A stretch of DNA of 19,893 nucleotides from Candidatus Cloacimonadota bacterium (GCA_014382915.1 JACNIV010000179.1:1-19893), one strand, 5' to 3'. Positions 1 to 7,805 are shown, counted from the stretch's first letter. A program made the numbers and translations. Notes: a model not told the origin generated them from the letters alone.

Positions 1-315
1 AATAGGTTTTGAAAGATATTGAAAAGCTCCTGCATGAACAGCTTTTACAGCACCTTCTATGCTGGAAAAACCTGTTAGTACAATGATAACTGCCAGAGGT
101 TGTTTTCGTTTGATCAGTTTCATTAGTTCAAATCCACCTAACCTGGGCATAGCCATGTCTATAATGAACAGGTCATATACTTCGTAGTCCATTTTATCGA
201 GTGCATCTTGCCCATCAACAGCCAGAGTTATTTTATAGCCTTCTTCTTCCAGTAGCTCTTTACATAGCTCTCTGATGCTATGTTCATCATCCACTATCAA
301 TATATGTTTTTTCAT
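1..315 (-). CDS. Response regulator, receiver domain (partial, C-terminus off window)
   Basis: The 105 visible codons form an almost complete CheY-type receiver domain. The acidic pair Asp9-Asp10 follows the first hydrophobic strand, Asp53 in IIDMAMP is the expected phosphorylation site, Thr81 is the switch residue and Lys103-Pro104 closes the fold. The reading frame is open to the window edge, so any output domain lies outside. It could be a stand-alone receiver or the start of a PilR/NtrC-type activator. The ATG at 315 has a purine-rich AGGGAT just upstream. It follows the stop of the PilS-like gene by 9 bases, so the two are surely co-transcribed and probably act as a pair. It is the last visible gene of the pilus operon. 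The receiver assignment is certain; the downstream function is unknown. Confidence 0.9.
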   Translation of the reverse strand, partial: MKKHILIVDDEHSIRELCKELLEEEGYKITLAVDGQDALDKMDYEVYDLFIIDMAMPRLGGFELMKLIKRKQPLAVIIVLTGFSSIEGAVKAVHAGAFQYLSKPI

Positions 316-324
316 TTCTTATCC

Positions 325-1230
325 CTAATCCTGATTCTTGCTTTCTTTCTGAATTAATTCCAGGTTTTTTAGTTTTTGAAGTCTTGCCAGGATGCCATTA
401 ATGCCATTAATAGCTTCTGTCATCTGGTCGCCCGCTTTTACTAGCATGTCATCCTTATAATCTTGAGCTGCTTTTATCACTCTTCTGATCGATAGAGAAA
501 TTATTGTAAGCGGATTATTTATATCGTGATCTATACTTGCTAATGACGCAGCTACAGAAACTACTTCTTTATATTTTTCAAGAGATTCTTTGTTTTGAAT
601 AATTTCTTTCTGCTTTTCAGAAATAACACTTTCCTGTTCCTTTATTAAATCTTTACTTTTCTGCGTTTCGACTGCAATTTTCTTCATTAAGTCACTGAGG
701 AAATTAGATACAAAAGCAATTCCACTGAAAAGACCGGTATAAGAGATCAGGAAAATGGTTTGAGAAGCTACATCAGCATCGAATGTTTCACCGCTGACTG
801 TTGCCAGCCAACCAAAGTTATACATCAATATCAGCATTAAAAGACACATGCTGCCTATCATTGCCGCTAAAATTCCTCCTAAATTCTCAATATTAAGACT
901 GGCTGTGATCACAGCGATGAGATAGATCCACACAAACGAACTGTTCAAACCCCCTGTAAGATGTACAACTAAAGTGGCAAAAACAATATCAAGAAGAATT
1001 TGCAATGAACTGAATAAGGTGTTCGTTCTTATTATCTGCATGTGAAAAAACATATTCAAAACACAGATACCGATAAATGTAGAGACAAAGACCACGATGG
1101 GATATATCTCCACGATCTGATTTACTCGTAATATACCTATGGCAAATAGAATAAGCACTATAAACCAGCGGATCTTTGACCACCATTTATTCATCTGGAT
1201 TTCATGATTTATTATATCGAGTGTATCCAT
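325..1230 (-). CDS. PilS-like six-helix membrane protein with HisKA domain but no ATPase domain
   Basis: This 301-residue protein has six hydrophobic helices (roughly 20-38, 43-62, 73-92, 98-112, 117-138, 158-177), then a charged, probably coiled-coil linker (about 180-225) and a dimerisation/phosphoacceptor domain with the H-box IDHDINNPL (His235). A normal kinase would continue for about 150 residues with the N, G1 and G2 boxes of the HATPase domain. Here the protein ends at 301 with a TAG, and the next gene starts 9 bases later, so the ATPase domain is absent rather than frameshifted. Six membrane helices and a position at the end of a pilus operon resemble PilS, the sensor that monitors pilin in the inner membrane. 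It may be a phosphotransfer protein like Spo0B or a regulatory pseudokinase. The fold call is strong; the role is inferred. The RBS-like GGAG lies upstream of ATG 1230. Confidence 0.82.
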   Translation of the reverse strand: MDTLDIINHEIQMNKWWSKIRWFIVLILFAIGILRVNQIVEIYPIVVFVSTFIGICVLNMFFHMQIIRTNTLFSSLQILLDIVFATLVVHLTGGLNSSFVWIYLIAVITASLNIENLGGILAAMIGSMCLLMLILMYNFGWLATVSGETFDADVASQTIFLISYTGLFSGIAFVSNFLSDLMKKIAVETQKSKDLIKEQESVISEKQKEIIQNKESLEKYKEVVSVAASLASIDHDINNPLTIISLSIRRVIKAAQDYKDDMLVKAGDQMTEAINGINGILARLQKLKNLELIQKESKNQD

Positions 1231-1255
1231 TGTTACTCCAATCCTTTCTTAAAGG

Positions 1256-2164
1256 TTATTCATCTTCAAACCAGCTGATAATTTTAAGTTCATAATCTAA
1301 GGTTAGAGATGCATCGGCAAATGCATCAAGTATCGCACCAAGATCATAAGTAATTTGACAGTTACCGAGAACGAGTGTATCCTCGTACTGGATTCCGCCT
1401 TCCACGTAAATTGCACCGTTAAAACCATCATTACCGTTAATGAATAATGTACCGGTAATCCACATTATGCCATCGAAAGTGCCTCCGGAGAATTGGGCAT
1501 CACCATCGACTATAAGTATTCCACTTCCTACCCAGTCTGTTCTTGTTACCTTTAAACTACCGCCCTCATTAGCGAATGAAACCCAGGTTATGTCTTCAAA
1601 ACCCGCGGGGTTGTTGGGAGGGTCCTCAAAGTGGTTATCAGCAATAGCTTCCATTTCTTCTTTTGTAATTCCGAATAGATCTTCAAAAGATAAAGGAGGA
1701 TCACTGTTTTCAATAATATCACCAGTGATATCGGCACTACCGCCTACTTCGATCTCTCCGTTTGCAGACATGGCTGCCTGAGCATAAGTGGGAACCCAAC
1801 ATACCAGGGCACTGCTTTTGTGTTGAATTGTTTCATCAGCATTTTGATAACCTGCATAAGAAACAATTTCTATGGTGTCATTTGTTGTATTTGAGTTATA
1901 TTGAATGCTGTCTATTGTGCCTTCCATAACTGCAAAATTAGTATAGGTCTGTGTGTTTTCTCCCGCGGTTAAGGTGACGGTTCCGTCATTGAGATTCCTC
2001 ATCCCGTATACTATGGCTTCATGGCATAATGCTTTAGCTTGCAATTCTGCAATATTACTGGATGAAAGTTCCGGAATCTCTTCGGTTCTATCTTGAACGG
2101 AAAGTAAGATCACTGTTATTACTGCAGCAACAATAAATATGGCTACTATCAATAACTTGCCCAT
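1256..2164 (-). CDS. PilX-like pilus-assembly protein, paralog 1 (beta-rich C-terminal half)
   Basis: The 302-residue protein starts with a short MGK and one hydrophobic helix (4-24), then an extended polar region. From about 155 it carries blocks shared with its upstream neighbour: FGIT...M.AIADN...DPPNN (164-185), W.GSGILIVDG (211-221), GGTFDGI.W (227-235), GNDGFNG (244-250) and GNC..TYD (267-274), ending in IISW. The GILIVDGD...GGTFDGI..ITG pattern resembles the parallel-beta strand repeats seen in PilX-like and polymer-forming proteins. The protein is probably inner-membrane anchored with the bulk outside the cytoplasm, as a minor pilin or pilus-tip/adhesin component. A strong AAAGGAGGT ribosome site precedes ATG 2164. 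It sits 40 bases after the paralog, in the pilus operon. The family call is moderate; the exact role is unknown. Confidence 0.75.
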   Translation of the reverse strand: MGKLLIVAIFIVAAVITVILLSVQDRTEEIPELSSSNIAELQAKALCHEAIVYGMRNLNDGTVTLTAGENTQTYTNFAVMEGTIDSIQYNSNTTNDTIEIVSYAGYQNADETIQHKSSALVCWVPTYAQAAMSANGEIEVGGSADITGDIIENSDPPLSFEDLFGITKEEMEAIADNHFEDPPNNPAGFEDITWVSFANEGGSLKVTRTDWVGSGILIVDGDAQFSGGTFDGIMWITGTLFINGNDGFNGAIYVEGGIQYEDTLVLGNCQITYDLGAILDAFADASLTLDYELKIISWFEDE

Positions 2165-2204
2165 AAACTACCTCCTTTTCTTAAAGATCTCAAGATCTTT
2201 AAAT

Positions 2205-3098
2205 TTAATTATTCCAACTTATTATCGTGATTGCCGGACCAGAAGAAATATTGTACGTACTCAACAACTGTTGTATAATATCTCGATCATAATAAACATC
2301 ACAATTCCCAGTAACTTTAGTTTGTTCATCAGGTTCGCTGTTAATGAAAATTGTTCCTTGCACAAGACCGTTACCGGACATCATGAACCTTCCACCTTCC
2401 ACCCAGATAATACCGTCGAAAGTACCACCGGTCATGTGGAATTCTCCATCAACTATTAAGATACCGCTACCACTCCAATGATGGTTTGTAAAGTGTGCTT
2501 TGTTGTTACCTGTGGCTTCTATGTATGTTATTCCATTTACGGGAGTCACATTATTTGGTGGATTCGTGTAATCATTATCGGCAATAGCTCTCATCTGTGC
2601 CATTGTCATGCCAAAAACAGTTGCAAAATCTAAATCAACGTTTTCCTCTACGTTTCCTATGATGGTTGAGCTACCTGTAACATCAAGGTCTTTTGAACAG
2701 GTGATGGCATTATCAAAACTTGCAGAGGTATAAAGAATTTCAGCTATACTTTGATATTGAGTTCTTTTTCCATTGACATTAGCAGTTACATAAGAAGTTA
2801 TCTTCAGAGTATCTCCGGAGCCGATCATCACATATTTGATACTGTCTATTGTTCCATCCAGAACATCAAAATCTGAGAAAGTTTGACTCACACTGGATTC
2901 ACTGACTGATAGACTTCCCTGGTTCAACTGTCTTATACTGTACATAAGAGCTTCATTACTTAAAGACTTAGCCTTGATTTCCGATATGTTGGAAGATATC
3001 AAATCAGGAATATCAGCACTTTTACTTTGAACCGAAACGGCAATAGTAGCAAAAACAGCCGTTAGCATTAAAAGGATAATGATTAATAATTTTCCCAT
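2205..3098 (-). CDS. PilX-like pilus-assembly protein, paralog 2
   Basis: This 297-residue protein has the same plan as the following gene: MGK start, one hydrophobic helix (4-23), SVQ at the helix end, ISSN.SEIKAK.L..EA (35-50), TIDSI (83-87), then FGMT...M.AIADND (162-176), NPPNN (179-183), GSGILIVDGE (200-209), GGTFDGI.WVEGG (214-226) and GNC..YYD (264-271). The similarity runs the full length, so the two genes arose by tandem duplication and have since diverged clearly. The product is predicted to be a membrane-tethered extracytoplasmic protein with a beta-rich C-terminal half, acting with the pilus machinery. ATG 3098 is preceded by AAGGAG (3110-3105). It starts 23 bases after the stop of the minor-pilin gene. 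No catalytic motif is visible. Confidence 0.76.
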   Translation of the reverse strand: MGKLLIIILLMLTAVFATIAVSVQSKSADIPDLISSNISEIKAKSLSNEALMYSIRQLNQGSLSVSESSVSQTFSDFDVLDGTIDSIKYVMIGSGDTLKITSYVTANVNGKRTQYQSIAEILYTSASFDNAITCSKDLDVTGSSTIIGNVEENVDLDFATVFGMTMAQMRAIADNDYTNPPNNVTPVNGITYIEATGNNKAHFTNHHWSGSGILIVDGEFHMTGGTFDGIIWVEGGRFMMSGNGLVQGTIFINSEPDEQTKVTGNCDVYYDRDIIQQLLSTYNISSGPAITIISWNN

Positions 3099-3121
3099 TG
3101 TTAACTCCTTATTATTATTTA

Positions 3122-3718
3122 CTATAAGTACAAATTTTTAAAATATTTCCAGAATACTATATTGTGCCTGAGAAACCTTTTATCTATATCAGGTTGGTGA
3201 GTATCATAGAAAAATGTAAGACTGACCTCAATTGAACGAATCAGACCATGGTTTGAGCCTGGAGAAATAATTAAGTTATCATTCACATCGTAATATGTAA
3301 TTGCCAATGTATCTGCCATCCAGAAAGGACCTAAGATCGAGTTAGTCATATTATTTTGATAAACGTATAAAGGAAAACCATTACTGGTGGAATCTTCTTG
3401 AACGAAATAAAAAGTACTGATGCTGGAAGTCGGATTTGTCTGTCCAAGAAATTTAAAACTTTTTGAGGTGACTTCGATTATTGGATCAGTACCTTCAGGA
3501 ACTCCAGCACCAACTTTGGATAAGATTCTTTCCAGACCGGGTTGGTCTAAGTTTCCTACTTTCCTTCCTGTAATCAAATCTTCAGACATCTGGGTTAAAC
3601 TGATCTGGAGCTGAGTATTATAGCTTACCACCTGCATATTGGAAAGTGCACCAAATATCATCAGAAGTACCAGGCTTCCGGCTATCGTTGCACCCATTAC
3701 ATCTATTAAACTCGACAT
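3122..3718 (-). CDS. Minor pilin/pseudopilin-like protein (PilW/GspJ-like), degenerate N-terminus
   Basis: This 198-residue protein begins MSSLIDVMGATIAGSLVLLM. If the initiating Met is taken as the whole leader, residues +1 to +5 are SSLID, which lines up with the FTLIE start of mature type IV pilins, with Asp in place of Glu(+5). A hydrophobic helix (7-26) continues into a polar alpha-helix (about 28-52), as in pseudopilins. A beta-rich C-terminal part follows, with aromatic strands such as STFYFV and IEVSLTFFY. The usual 5-15 residue leader ending in Gly is missing. Length and layout match PilW/GspJ-type minor pilins. A GGGGG-type ribosome site lies upstream of ATG 3718, 3 bases from the previous stop. 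It probably primes or caps the pilus. The position in the operon supports this; sequence identity to a named family is not established. Confidence 0.68.
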   Translation of the reverse strand: MSSLIDVMGATIAGSLVLLMIFGALSNMQVVSYNTQLQISLTQMSEDLITGRKVGNLDQPGLERILSKVGAGVPEGTDPIIEVTSKSFKFLGQTNPTSSISTFYFVQEDSTSNGFPLYVYQNNMTNSILGPFWMADTLAITYYDVNDNLIISPGSNHGLIRSIEVSLTFFYDTHQPDIDKRFLRHNIVFWKYFKNLYL

Positions 3719-3721
3719 AAT

Positions 3722-4156
3722 TTAGAACCCCCTATTGAAAAAAACTTTACTGAATGGAGAATTCAACGTTCCTATATATAAGGTATCCATTGATGTAGAC
3801 AGGCAATTCATGCGTACATCCACTTTTTGATATAAAGTATCTGCATGTGGAGTATTTCCCAAACTATCACAATAAGTTGAATTAATTTGAATATTATAAA
3901 TAACATTATTCACAGTCTTAGTTTCACTCAAACTTAAATAAGTTTCATGAATTCGTGAAAAATATAAAACCGGAGGATCTCCCAGTAATTCTGCTTCGAT
4001 TCTCTGAAAGTACCTGTCGGCGATTTTTTGTCCCTGCAGGTAATGCATATTATCATAAACCAAGGCAGACTGATCAAGCATAATGTTATAAGTATTCAAC
4101 AGCATTGTTGAAAAAAGCGCTAATGCTAATAGAACTAACAACATCTGGATATTCAT
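3722..4156 (-). CDS. Small single-helix membrane protein, minor-pilin-like
   Basis: This 144-residue protein has an N-terminal hydrophobic helix (3-20) right after the first Met, then a polar helix with aromatic residues (about 23-56) and a beta-rich remainder. Two Cys lie in the C-terminal half, in TYCDS and MNCLS, and could form a disulphide outside the cytoplasm. There is no leader peptide and no acidic residue at the +5 position. The layout resembles a pseudopilin of the PilV/GspI size class, but no diagnostic motif is present, so this rests mainly on topology and position between the assembly ATPase and another minor-pilin-like gene. The ribosome site GGAGG upstream of ATG 4156 overlaps the last codons of pilB, which suggests translational coupling. 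Confidence 0.6.
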   Translation of the reverse strand: MNIQMLLVLLALALFSTMLLNTYNIMLDQSALVYDNMHYLQGQKIADRYFQRIEAELLGDPPVLYFSRIHETYLSLSETKTVNNVIYNIQINSTYCDSLGNTPHADTLYQKVDVRMNCLSTSMDTLYIGTLNSPFSKVFFNRGF

Positions 4157-4159
4157 GAT

Positions 4160-5944
4160 CTAGTCCTCCGAGGTTGCATAAGTTACCTCTGAAACAGTTG
4201 TTAATCCCGTTCTGATCCTGTCCAGTCCGGATTCCAATAAAGATAACATACCCTGACTTTCAGCAATTTTTCTGATATTCTGTTCATCTATCTCAGTACC
4301 GGAATCTACAATAGCTTTTCGTATCTCGGGACTGAAATACAAAGCTTCACAGATGTTGATCCTTCCTTTATAACCACGATTGCATTTCTTACAACCCTTT
4401 CCTGCTTCATATATTTTACCGGATTCCAATTCCTCTTCTGTTAACCCCAGATCGATTGCAGCAGGCCACTTATCTTTGGAAATCGGTTTTCTACATTCGA
4501 GACATAATGTTCTAACAAGACGCTGAGCAACTATTATATTTATAGCATACGCCAACAGGAAAGTTTCAACACCCATTTTATACATTCGCGAAATAGCACT
4601 GGGAGCGTCGTTTGTGTGAAGGGTTGAGAATGTTAGATGTCCTGTATTGGCAAGTTTGATAGCTATTTCGGCTGTTATTTTATCACGGATCTCACCTACC
4701 ATAACAACATCCGGGTCATGTCGTAGAATGGATCGAATAGCATTATCAAAGGTGAACCTGTGCCCGATCTTAAGTTGCCTTGCTCCCTTAATATGATATT
4801 CCACCGGATCTTCACATGTCAGAACGTTCTTAGATGGATCTATAGTATGATAGAGTGCAGCCATCAAGGTAGTAGATTTACCACTACCAGTAGGTCCGGT
4901 TACCAGTACTATACCTTTCGATTTTGAAATAGAATCTATGAAATCTTTTTCTGCCTGCTCCTGGAAACCGAGTTTTCGTAAATCAGTTATCACGTTCCTA
5001 TCGTCAATGGTTCTTATCACGATGCTTTCAAAGCGACGTTCATATTCCGAAGAAGTAATTGGAATTATGGATACACGGAAACGGATAAGATGATCATCAA
5101 TAATACGTTGCATAAATCCGTCTTGAGCTGTGTCCCTTTCAAAACGATCTACCCCTGTTGCTCTATCTTTAGCCACGGCAGACATTGCTTCGGGAGAAGT
5201 GTTTTCCTGACGATGCCAGCGAATAAGTTTACCATCTATCCTGAAGTAAAAGTCCACATTTGAACGCAGGTAAGGAATAATATGAATATCACTGGCTCCT
5301 TTACGAACAGCTTCGATAAGACTACCCTCGAATAAATTTACCAGAAGGCTTTTATTTATCTCATCATCAAGAGCATATTCATCTACATCATGTTGACCTC
5401 TAGTCTCGTCAACATCTTCCATTTGCTCTTCGGCTTCCTGCAACAGGTCTAGAAATTCGTTTTTCTGAGGAGCAATAAGAGTTATAACTTCTTCCAGAAC
5501 ATCGAGGCGTACATATACAATCTCGTATTTTTTAAATTCAGTATATATAGGAATGCGTTCCGAAATCTTCTCTGATGGGTCGGCAGCTATGACGATAAGA
5601 GTATTTCTTCGTCCATAGCTGAGTTGATAGGGGAGAATTTTTTTATAAATTAATTTATTTTTAAAGTCTTCGGGAAATTTGGAAAGTATCTCTTTTGTAT
5701 GTTTGATCTGATTTTCATCAATTTCATTAACATTTATCTCGAGTGTACGAAACGCGTAAAGTTCTGCCAATAAACCATAAATAGCATGGTGGTTGATCTT
5801 AAAGTCAGTAACAAGTATTTCACCAAGGGCTCTGGTATTTTCCGGATCCTCATCAGTCTGGATCAATAGAGCTTTTTCCAGTGTCTTTTTATCAATAACT
5901 TCTTTTTTCAACAATAACTGGCCGAATCTTGATTTCTTTATCAT
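4160..5944 (-). CDS. pilB: Type IV pilus/type II secretion assembly ATPase (PilB/GspE)
   Basis: This 594-residue cytoplasmic hexameric ATPase powers pilin extraction and pilus extension. The N-terminal GspE-N domain (about 1-160, starting with FGQLLLKK..I...L..AL) is followed by an acidic linker (165-195) and the core ATPase. All signature motifs are present: Walker A GPTGSGKST (350-358), Asp box LTCEDPVEYHI (375-385), Walker B DVVMVGEIRD (412-421), His box TGHLTFSTLHTNDA (434-447) and a zinc site CxxC...CxxC (481-484 and 518-521). The zinc site and long N-terminal domain separate it from the retraction ATPase PilT. The length is normal for the family. ATG 5944 lies 7 bases after the pilC stop, with only a weak ribosome site. 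PilB and GspE cannot be told apart from sequence alone; the pilin in the operon favours a pilus or pseudopilus. Confidence 0.96.
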   Translation of the reverse strand: MIKKSRFGQLLLKKEVIDKKTLEKALLIQTDEDPENTRALGEILVTDFKINHHAIYGLLAELYAFRTLEINVNEIDENQIKHTKEILSKFPEDFKNKLIYKKILPYQLSYGRRNTLIVIAADPSEKISERIPIYTEFKKYEIVYVRLDVLEEVITLIAPQKNEFLDLLQEAEEQMEDVDETRGQHDVDEYALDDEINKSLLVNLFEGSLIEAVRKGASDIHIIPYLRSNVDFYFRIDGKLIRWHRQENTSPEAMSAVAKDRATGVDRFERDTAQDGFMQRIIDDHLIRFRVSIIPITSSEYERRFESIVIRTIDDRNVITDLRKLGFQEQAEKDFIDSISKSKGIVLVTGPTGSGKSTTLMAALYHTIDPSKNVLTCEDPVEYHIKGARQLKIGHRFTFDNAIRSILRHDPDVVMVGEIRDKITAEIAIKLANTGHLTFSTLHTNDAPSAISRMYKMGVETFLLAYAINIIVAQRLVRTLCLECRKPISKDKWPAAIDLGLTEEELESGKIYEAGKGCKKCNRGYKGRINICEALYFSPEIRKAIVDSGTEIDEQNIRKIAESQGMLSLLESGLDRIRTGLTTVSEVTYATSED

Positions 5945-5951
5945 TGCTATA

Positions 5952-7295
5952 CTACGTTCCAGGTGTTCTGGGTGAAATCATTGCAACTTCCGAAGATACA
6001 ATAGTTAATAAAGTAATGATAATTGCAATGAATATACCAACAAACATCTGGATGGATTGGATAATATTCTCCATTTTGTATGTTGTTTCTTTTTCATAGA
6101 AAGTAGCTATCTGTTGAGCAGATTGTAGAATATTACCGGATTCTGTACCTGTTTTTAAGCGAGATAATGTACTTTGATTAAATACATCCGCTTTTGCTAA
6201 GGCGGGAACAAGCGACATTCCATCTTTCAACATTAATGGAATCGCAATTTCTTTTACGCCCTTTTCAATATACTTATTTCTACAAGCTTCCGCTGAAGCT
6301 GTTAGAGTTTCAATGTTATTGTCGGCTCCAGCATAGATCGCAGAAAATACTCTGAAGAATATCTCTATACTTGATTTGTGAAGTAGGTGTCCTATCACGG
6401 GTAGCTGGATAAGGAATTTATCTCTCCAAACCTCTCCTTTTGGTGTTCTCCACCATAGGAAGATGATAAAAGCAGGAATCAAAAACATAAGAGCTATCCA
6501 CCACCAGCTTGCTGCAAAGAAATCACTTAGTGCAAGTGTGGCAGCAGTCATTGGAGGTACATCGATCCCGAATTTTACAAACATTCTGGCAGTGTCCGGA
6601 AATATTTTAATAACATAATATAGGACAGCAGCGATCATGGCAATAACCATTACAGCAGGCTGCATTAAAGCTTGTCGCAGACTTTTCTTGTATTCTGCTT
6701 CCCGTTCCATGAATTTAGCTGTAGCATCGTATACTTCGGCCATATTACCGGATTTAGTGGCCAATCCCAGCATATAGGCTGGAAATCTTCCGAAGACGTC
6801 CTGGTATCTATTAAAAACTTCTGTTCCTTCTTTTCCTTTCTTAAGTTCACTTTCGATCTTTTTTAAAGTTTCTTTCAGGGTAAGATTCGGTTCTTCATCG
6901 GCAAGCATTCGTAAAATTTTATCGTAGCTCATTTTTTCTTTTAACAGAAAAGAACTGAGATTTACAAACATAAGAATGCTGGAATAGGGAGGTTTAAGTT
7001 TTATATCTATGATGGCTTGTTCGATCTTGGCATTTTTAAAACCCATAGTAGCCAAAGCACGAGCTACCTCTCCTTTGGCGTATGCTGATTGCCGACCCTT
7101 GATCTTTTTGCCATTTGGCAATTTAACATGATATAGAAAAAGTTTTTTAGTTATAATTGAATTGATTCTAATTTTATTTTTTAACGCTATCGATTCTACT
7201 ATTTTTTTCGCTTTGCCTTTGTTATGGGCAAGTACTATGCCCTGTACACCTTTTCCGCCTAAGGTTACTCCCTGGTACTTATATTCGCTTAACAT
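5952..7295 (-). CDS. pilC: Inner-membrane platform protein (PilC/GspF)
   Basis: This 447-residue protein is the inner-membrane platform that couples PilB to pilin assembly. An N-terminal region of about 120 residues starts with the family-like EYKYQG....GK.VQG. It is followed by two T2SSF domains (about 123-250 and 315-440). The first contains YMLGLATKSGNMAEVY, and the second ends in the ENIIQSIQMFVGIFIAIII helix. Membrane helices lie near 213-231, 264-285 and 411-434, as expected. The start at 7295 is supported by the fit of the N-terminus to the family, but there is no ribosome binding site in front of it, only an A/T-rich stretch; the upstream hairpin and this leader may set its level below that of the pilin. 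The stop is 7 bases before pilB. Confidence 0.94.
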   Translation of the reverse strand: MLSEYKYQGVTLGGKGVQGIVLAHNKGKAKKIVESIALKNKIRINSIITKKLFLYHVKLPNGKKIKGRQSAYAKGEVARALATMGFKNAKIEQAIIDIKLKPPYSSILMFVNLSSFLLKEKMSYDKILRMLADEEPNLTLKETLKKIESELKKGKEGTEVFNRYQDVFGRFPAYMLGLATKSGNMAEVYDATAKFMEREAEYKKSLRQALMQPAVMVIAMIAAVLYYVIKIFPDTARMFVKFGIDVPPMTAATLALSDFFAASWWWIALMFLIPAFIIFLWWRTPKGEVWRDKFLIQLPVIGHLLHKSSIEIFFRVFSAIYAGADNNIETLTASAEACRNKYIEKGVKEIAIPLMLKDGMSLVPALAKADVFNQSTLSRLKTGTESGNILQSAQQIATFYEKETTYKMENIIQSIQMFVGIFIAIIITLLTIVSSEVAMISPRTPGT

Positions 7296-7326
7296 AATTT
7301 ATTATATTAAAGAATACATAATTCGA

Positions 7327-7348
7327 ACATGGGAGTTTCCCCCCATGT
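7327..7348 (-). promoter_or_regulatory. Intercistronic hairpin between pilin and pilC
   Basis: A perfect 7-base inverted repeat, ACATGGG (7327-7333) and CCCATGT (7342-7348), encloses an 8-base loop. It lies 29 bases after the pilin stop and 31 bases before the pilC start. In the transcript it is not followed by a run of U, so it is not a clean intrinsic terminator. It more likely acts as partial attenuator, processing site or 3' stabiliser, keeping pilin mRNA in excess over the assembly genes. The stem is directly visible; the function is inferred. Confidence 0.55.
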
Positions 7349-7377
7349 CCAAATTAATAACGTATTTAAGGTAATTC

Positions 7378-7794
7378 CTAGTTGTTTACTGTTGTAACAA
7401 TAGCACTTGTTGCACCGGTAACTGTCATGGTTGCTTGCACATTAGTTGAACCGTTGCTACCTATTTCAGTACCAGTTCCAGTAATTGTCAAAACATCGCC
7501 AGCAACAGCAAGAGTAAATGTACCATTACCAGTTGTAAGAATCGTGCCATCCCAATCATAACCGATCCAGGTTCCTACAGCATTAGCTGAAATGAAACTC
7601 CCCGCGCCACCACCATGTGTAAGCGGAGTTTTGTAAAATGCCAGTGCAGAAGATGCCTGGTTGTTCATATCACCTACGATTGCTTGACGGTTAGAGTTAG
7701 TAGCCTGAGCATTGAACATTGTAATACCCACAGCCACAGCAATACCAACGATAATTACACTTAATACGATCAACAGAATTTGTTGTGTTCCCAT
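7378..7794 (-). CDS. Major pilin-like protein with atypical N-terminus
   Basis: This 138-residue protein starts MGTQQILLIVLSVIIVGIAV, and the hydrophobic helix runs from about 6 to 27. An amphipathic stretch (28-55) and a beta-rich globular part full of Thr, Gly and Val follow. The segment AFYKTP...GGGAGSF (52-67) links helix and globule. There is no Cys. It lacks the standard prepilin leader and Glu(+5), but Gly2 could serve as the residue before the cleavage point. The protein leads the operon, has the best ribosome site in the block (AGGAGG) and its own sigma-54 promoter, all as expected of a highly expressed structural subunit. It resembles, from memory, uncharacterised pilin-like proteins of FCB-group bacteria. 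Calling it the major subunit is an inference from position, size and promoter. Confidence 0.75.
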   Translation of the reverse strand: MGTQQILLIVLSVIIVGIAVAVGITMFNAQATNSNRQAIVGDMNNQASSALAFYKTPLTHGGGAGSFISANAVGTWIGYDWDGTILTTGNGTFTLAVAGDVLTITGTGTEIGSNGSTNVQATMTVTGATSAIVTTVNN

Positions 7795-7799
7795 TTGTT

Positions 7800-7805
7800 C
7801 CTCCT
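7800..7805 (-). promoter_or_regulatory. Strong ribosome binding site of the pilin gene
   Basis: The minus strand reads AGGAGG six bases before ATG 7794, an almost perfect Shine-Dalgarno sequence. It fixes the start codon and fits strong expression. It contrasts with the missing site in front of pilC. Confidence 0.85.

Noticed and set aside
325..1230. Frameshifted full-length histidine kinase
   Set aside because: Only 9 bases separate its stop from the next ATG and the following frame is a receiver domain, so no displaced ATPase domain exists nearby.
4160..5944. Retraction ATPase PilT
   Set aside because: The long N-terminal GspE domain and the Cys-x-x-Cys pair are features of PilB/GspE and are absent from PilT.
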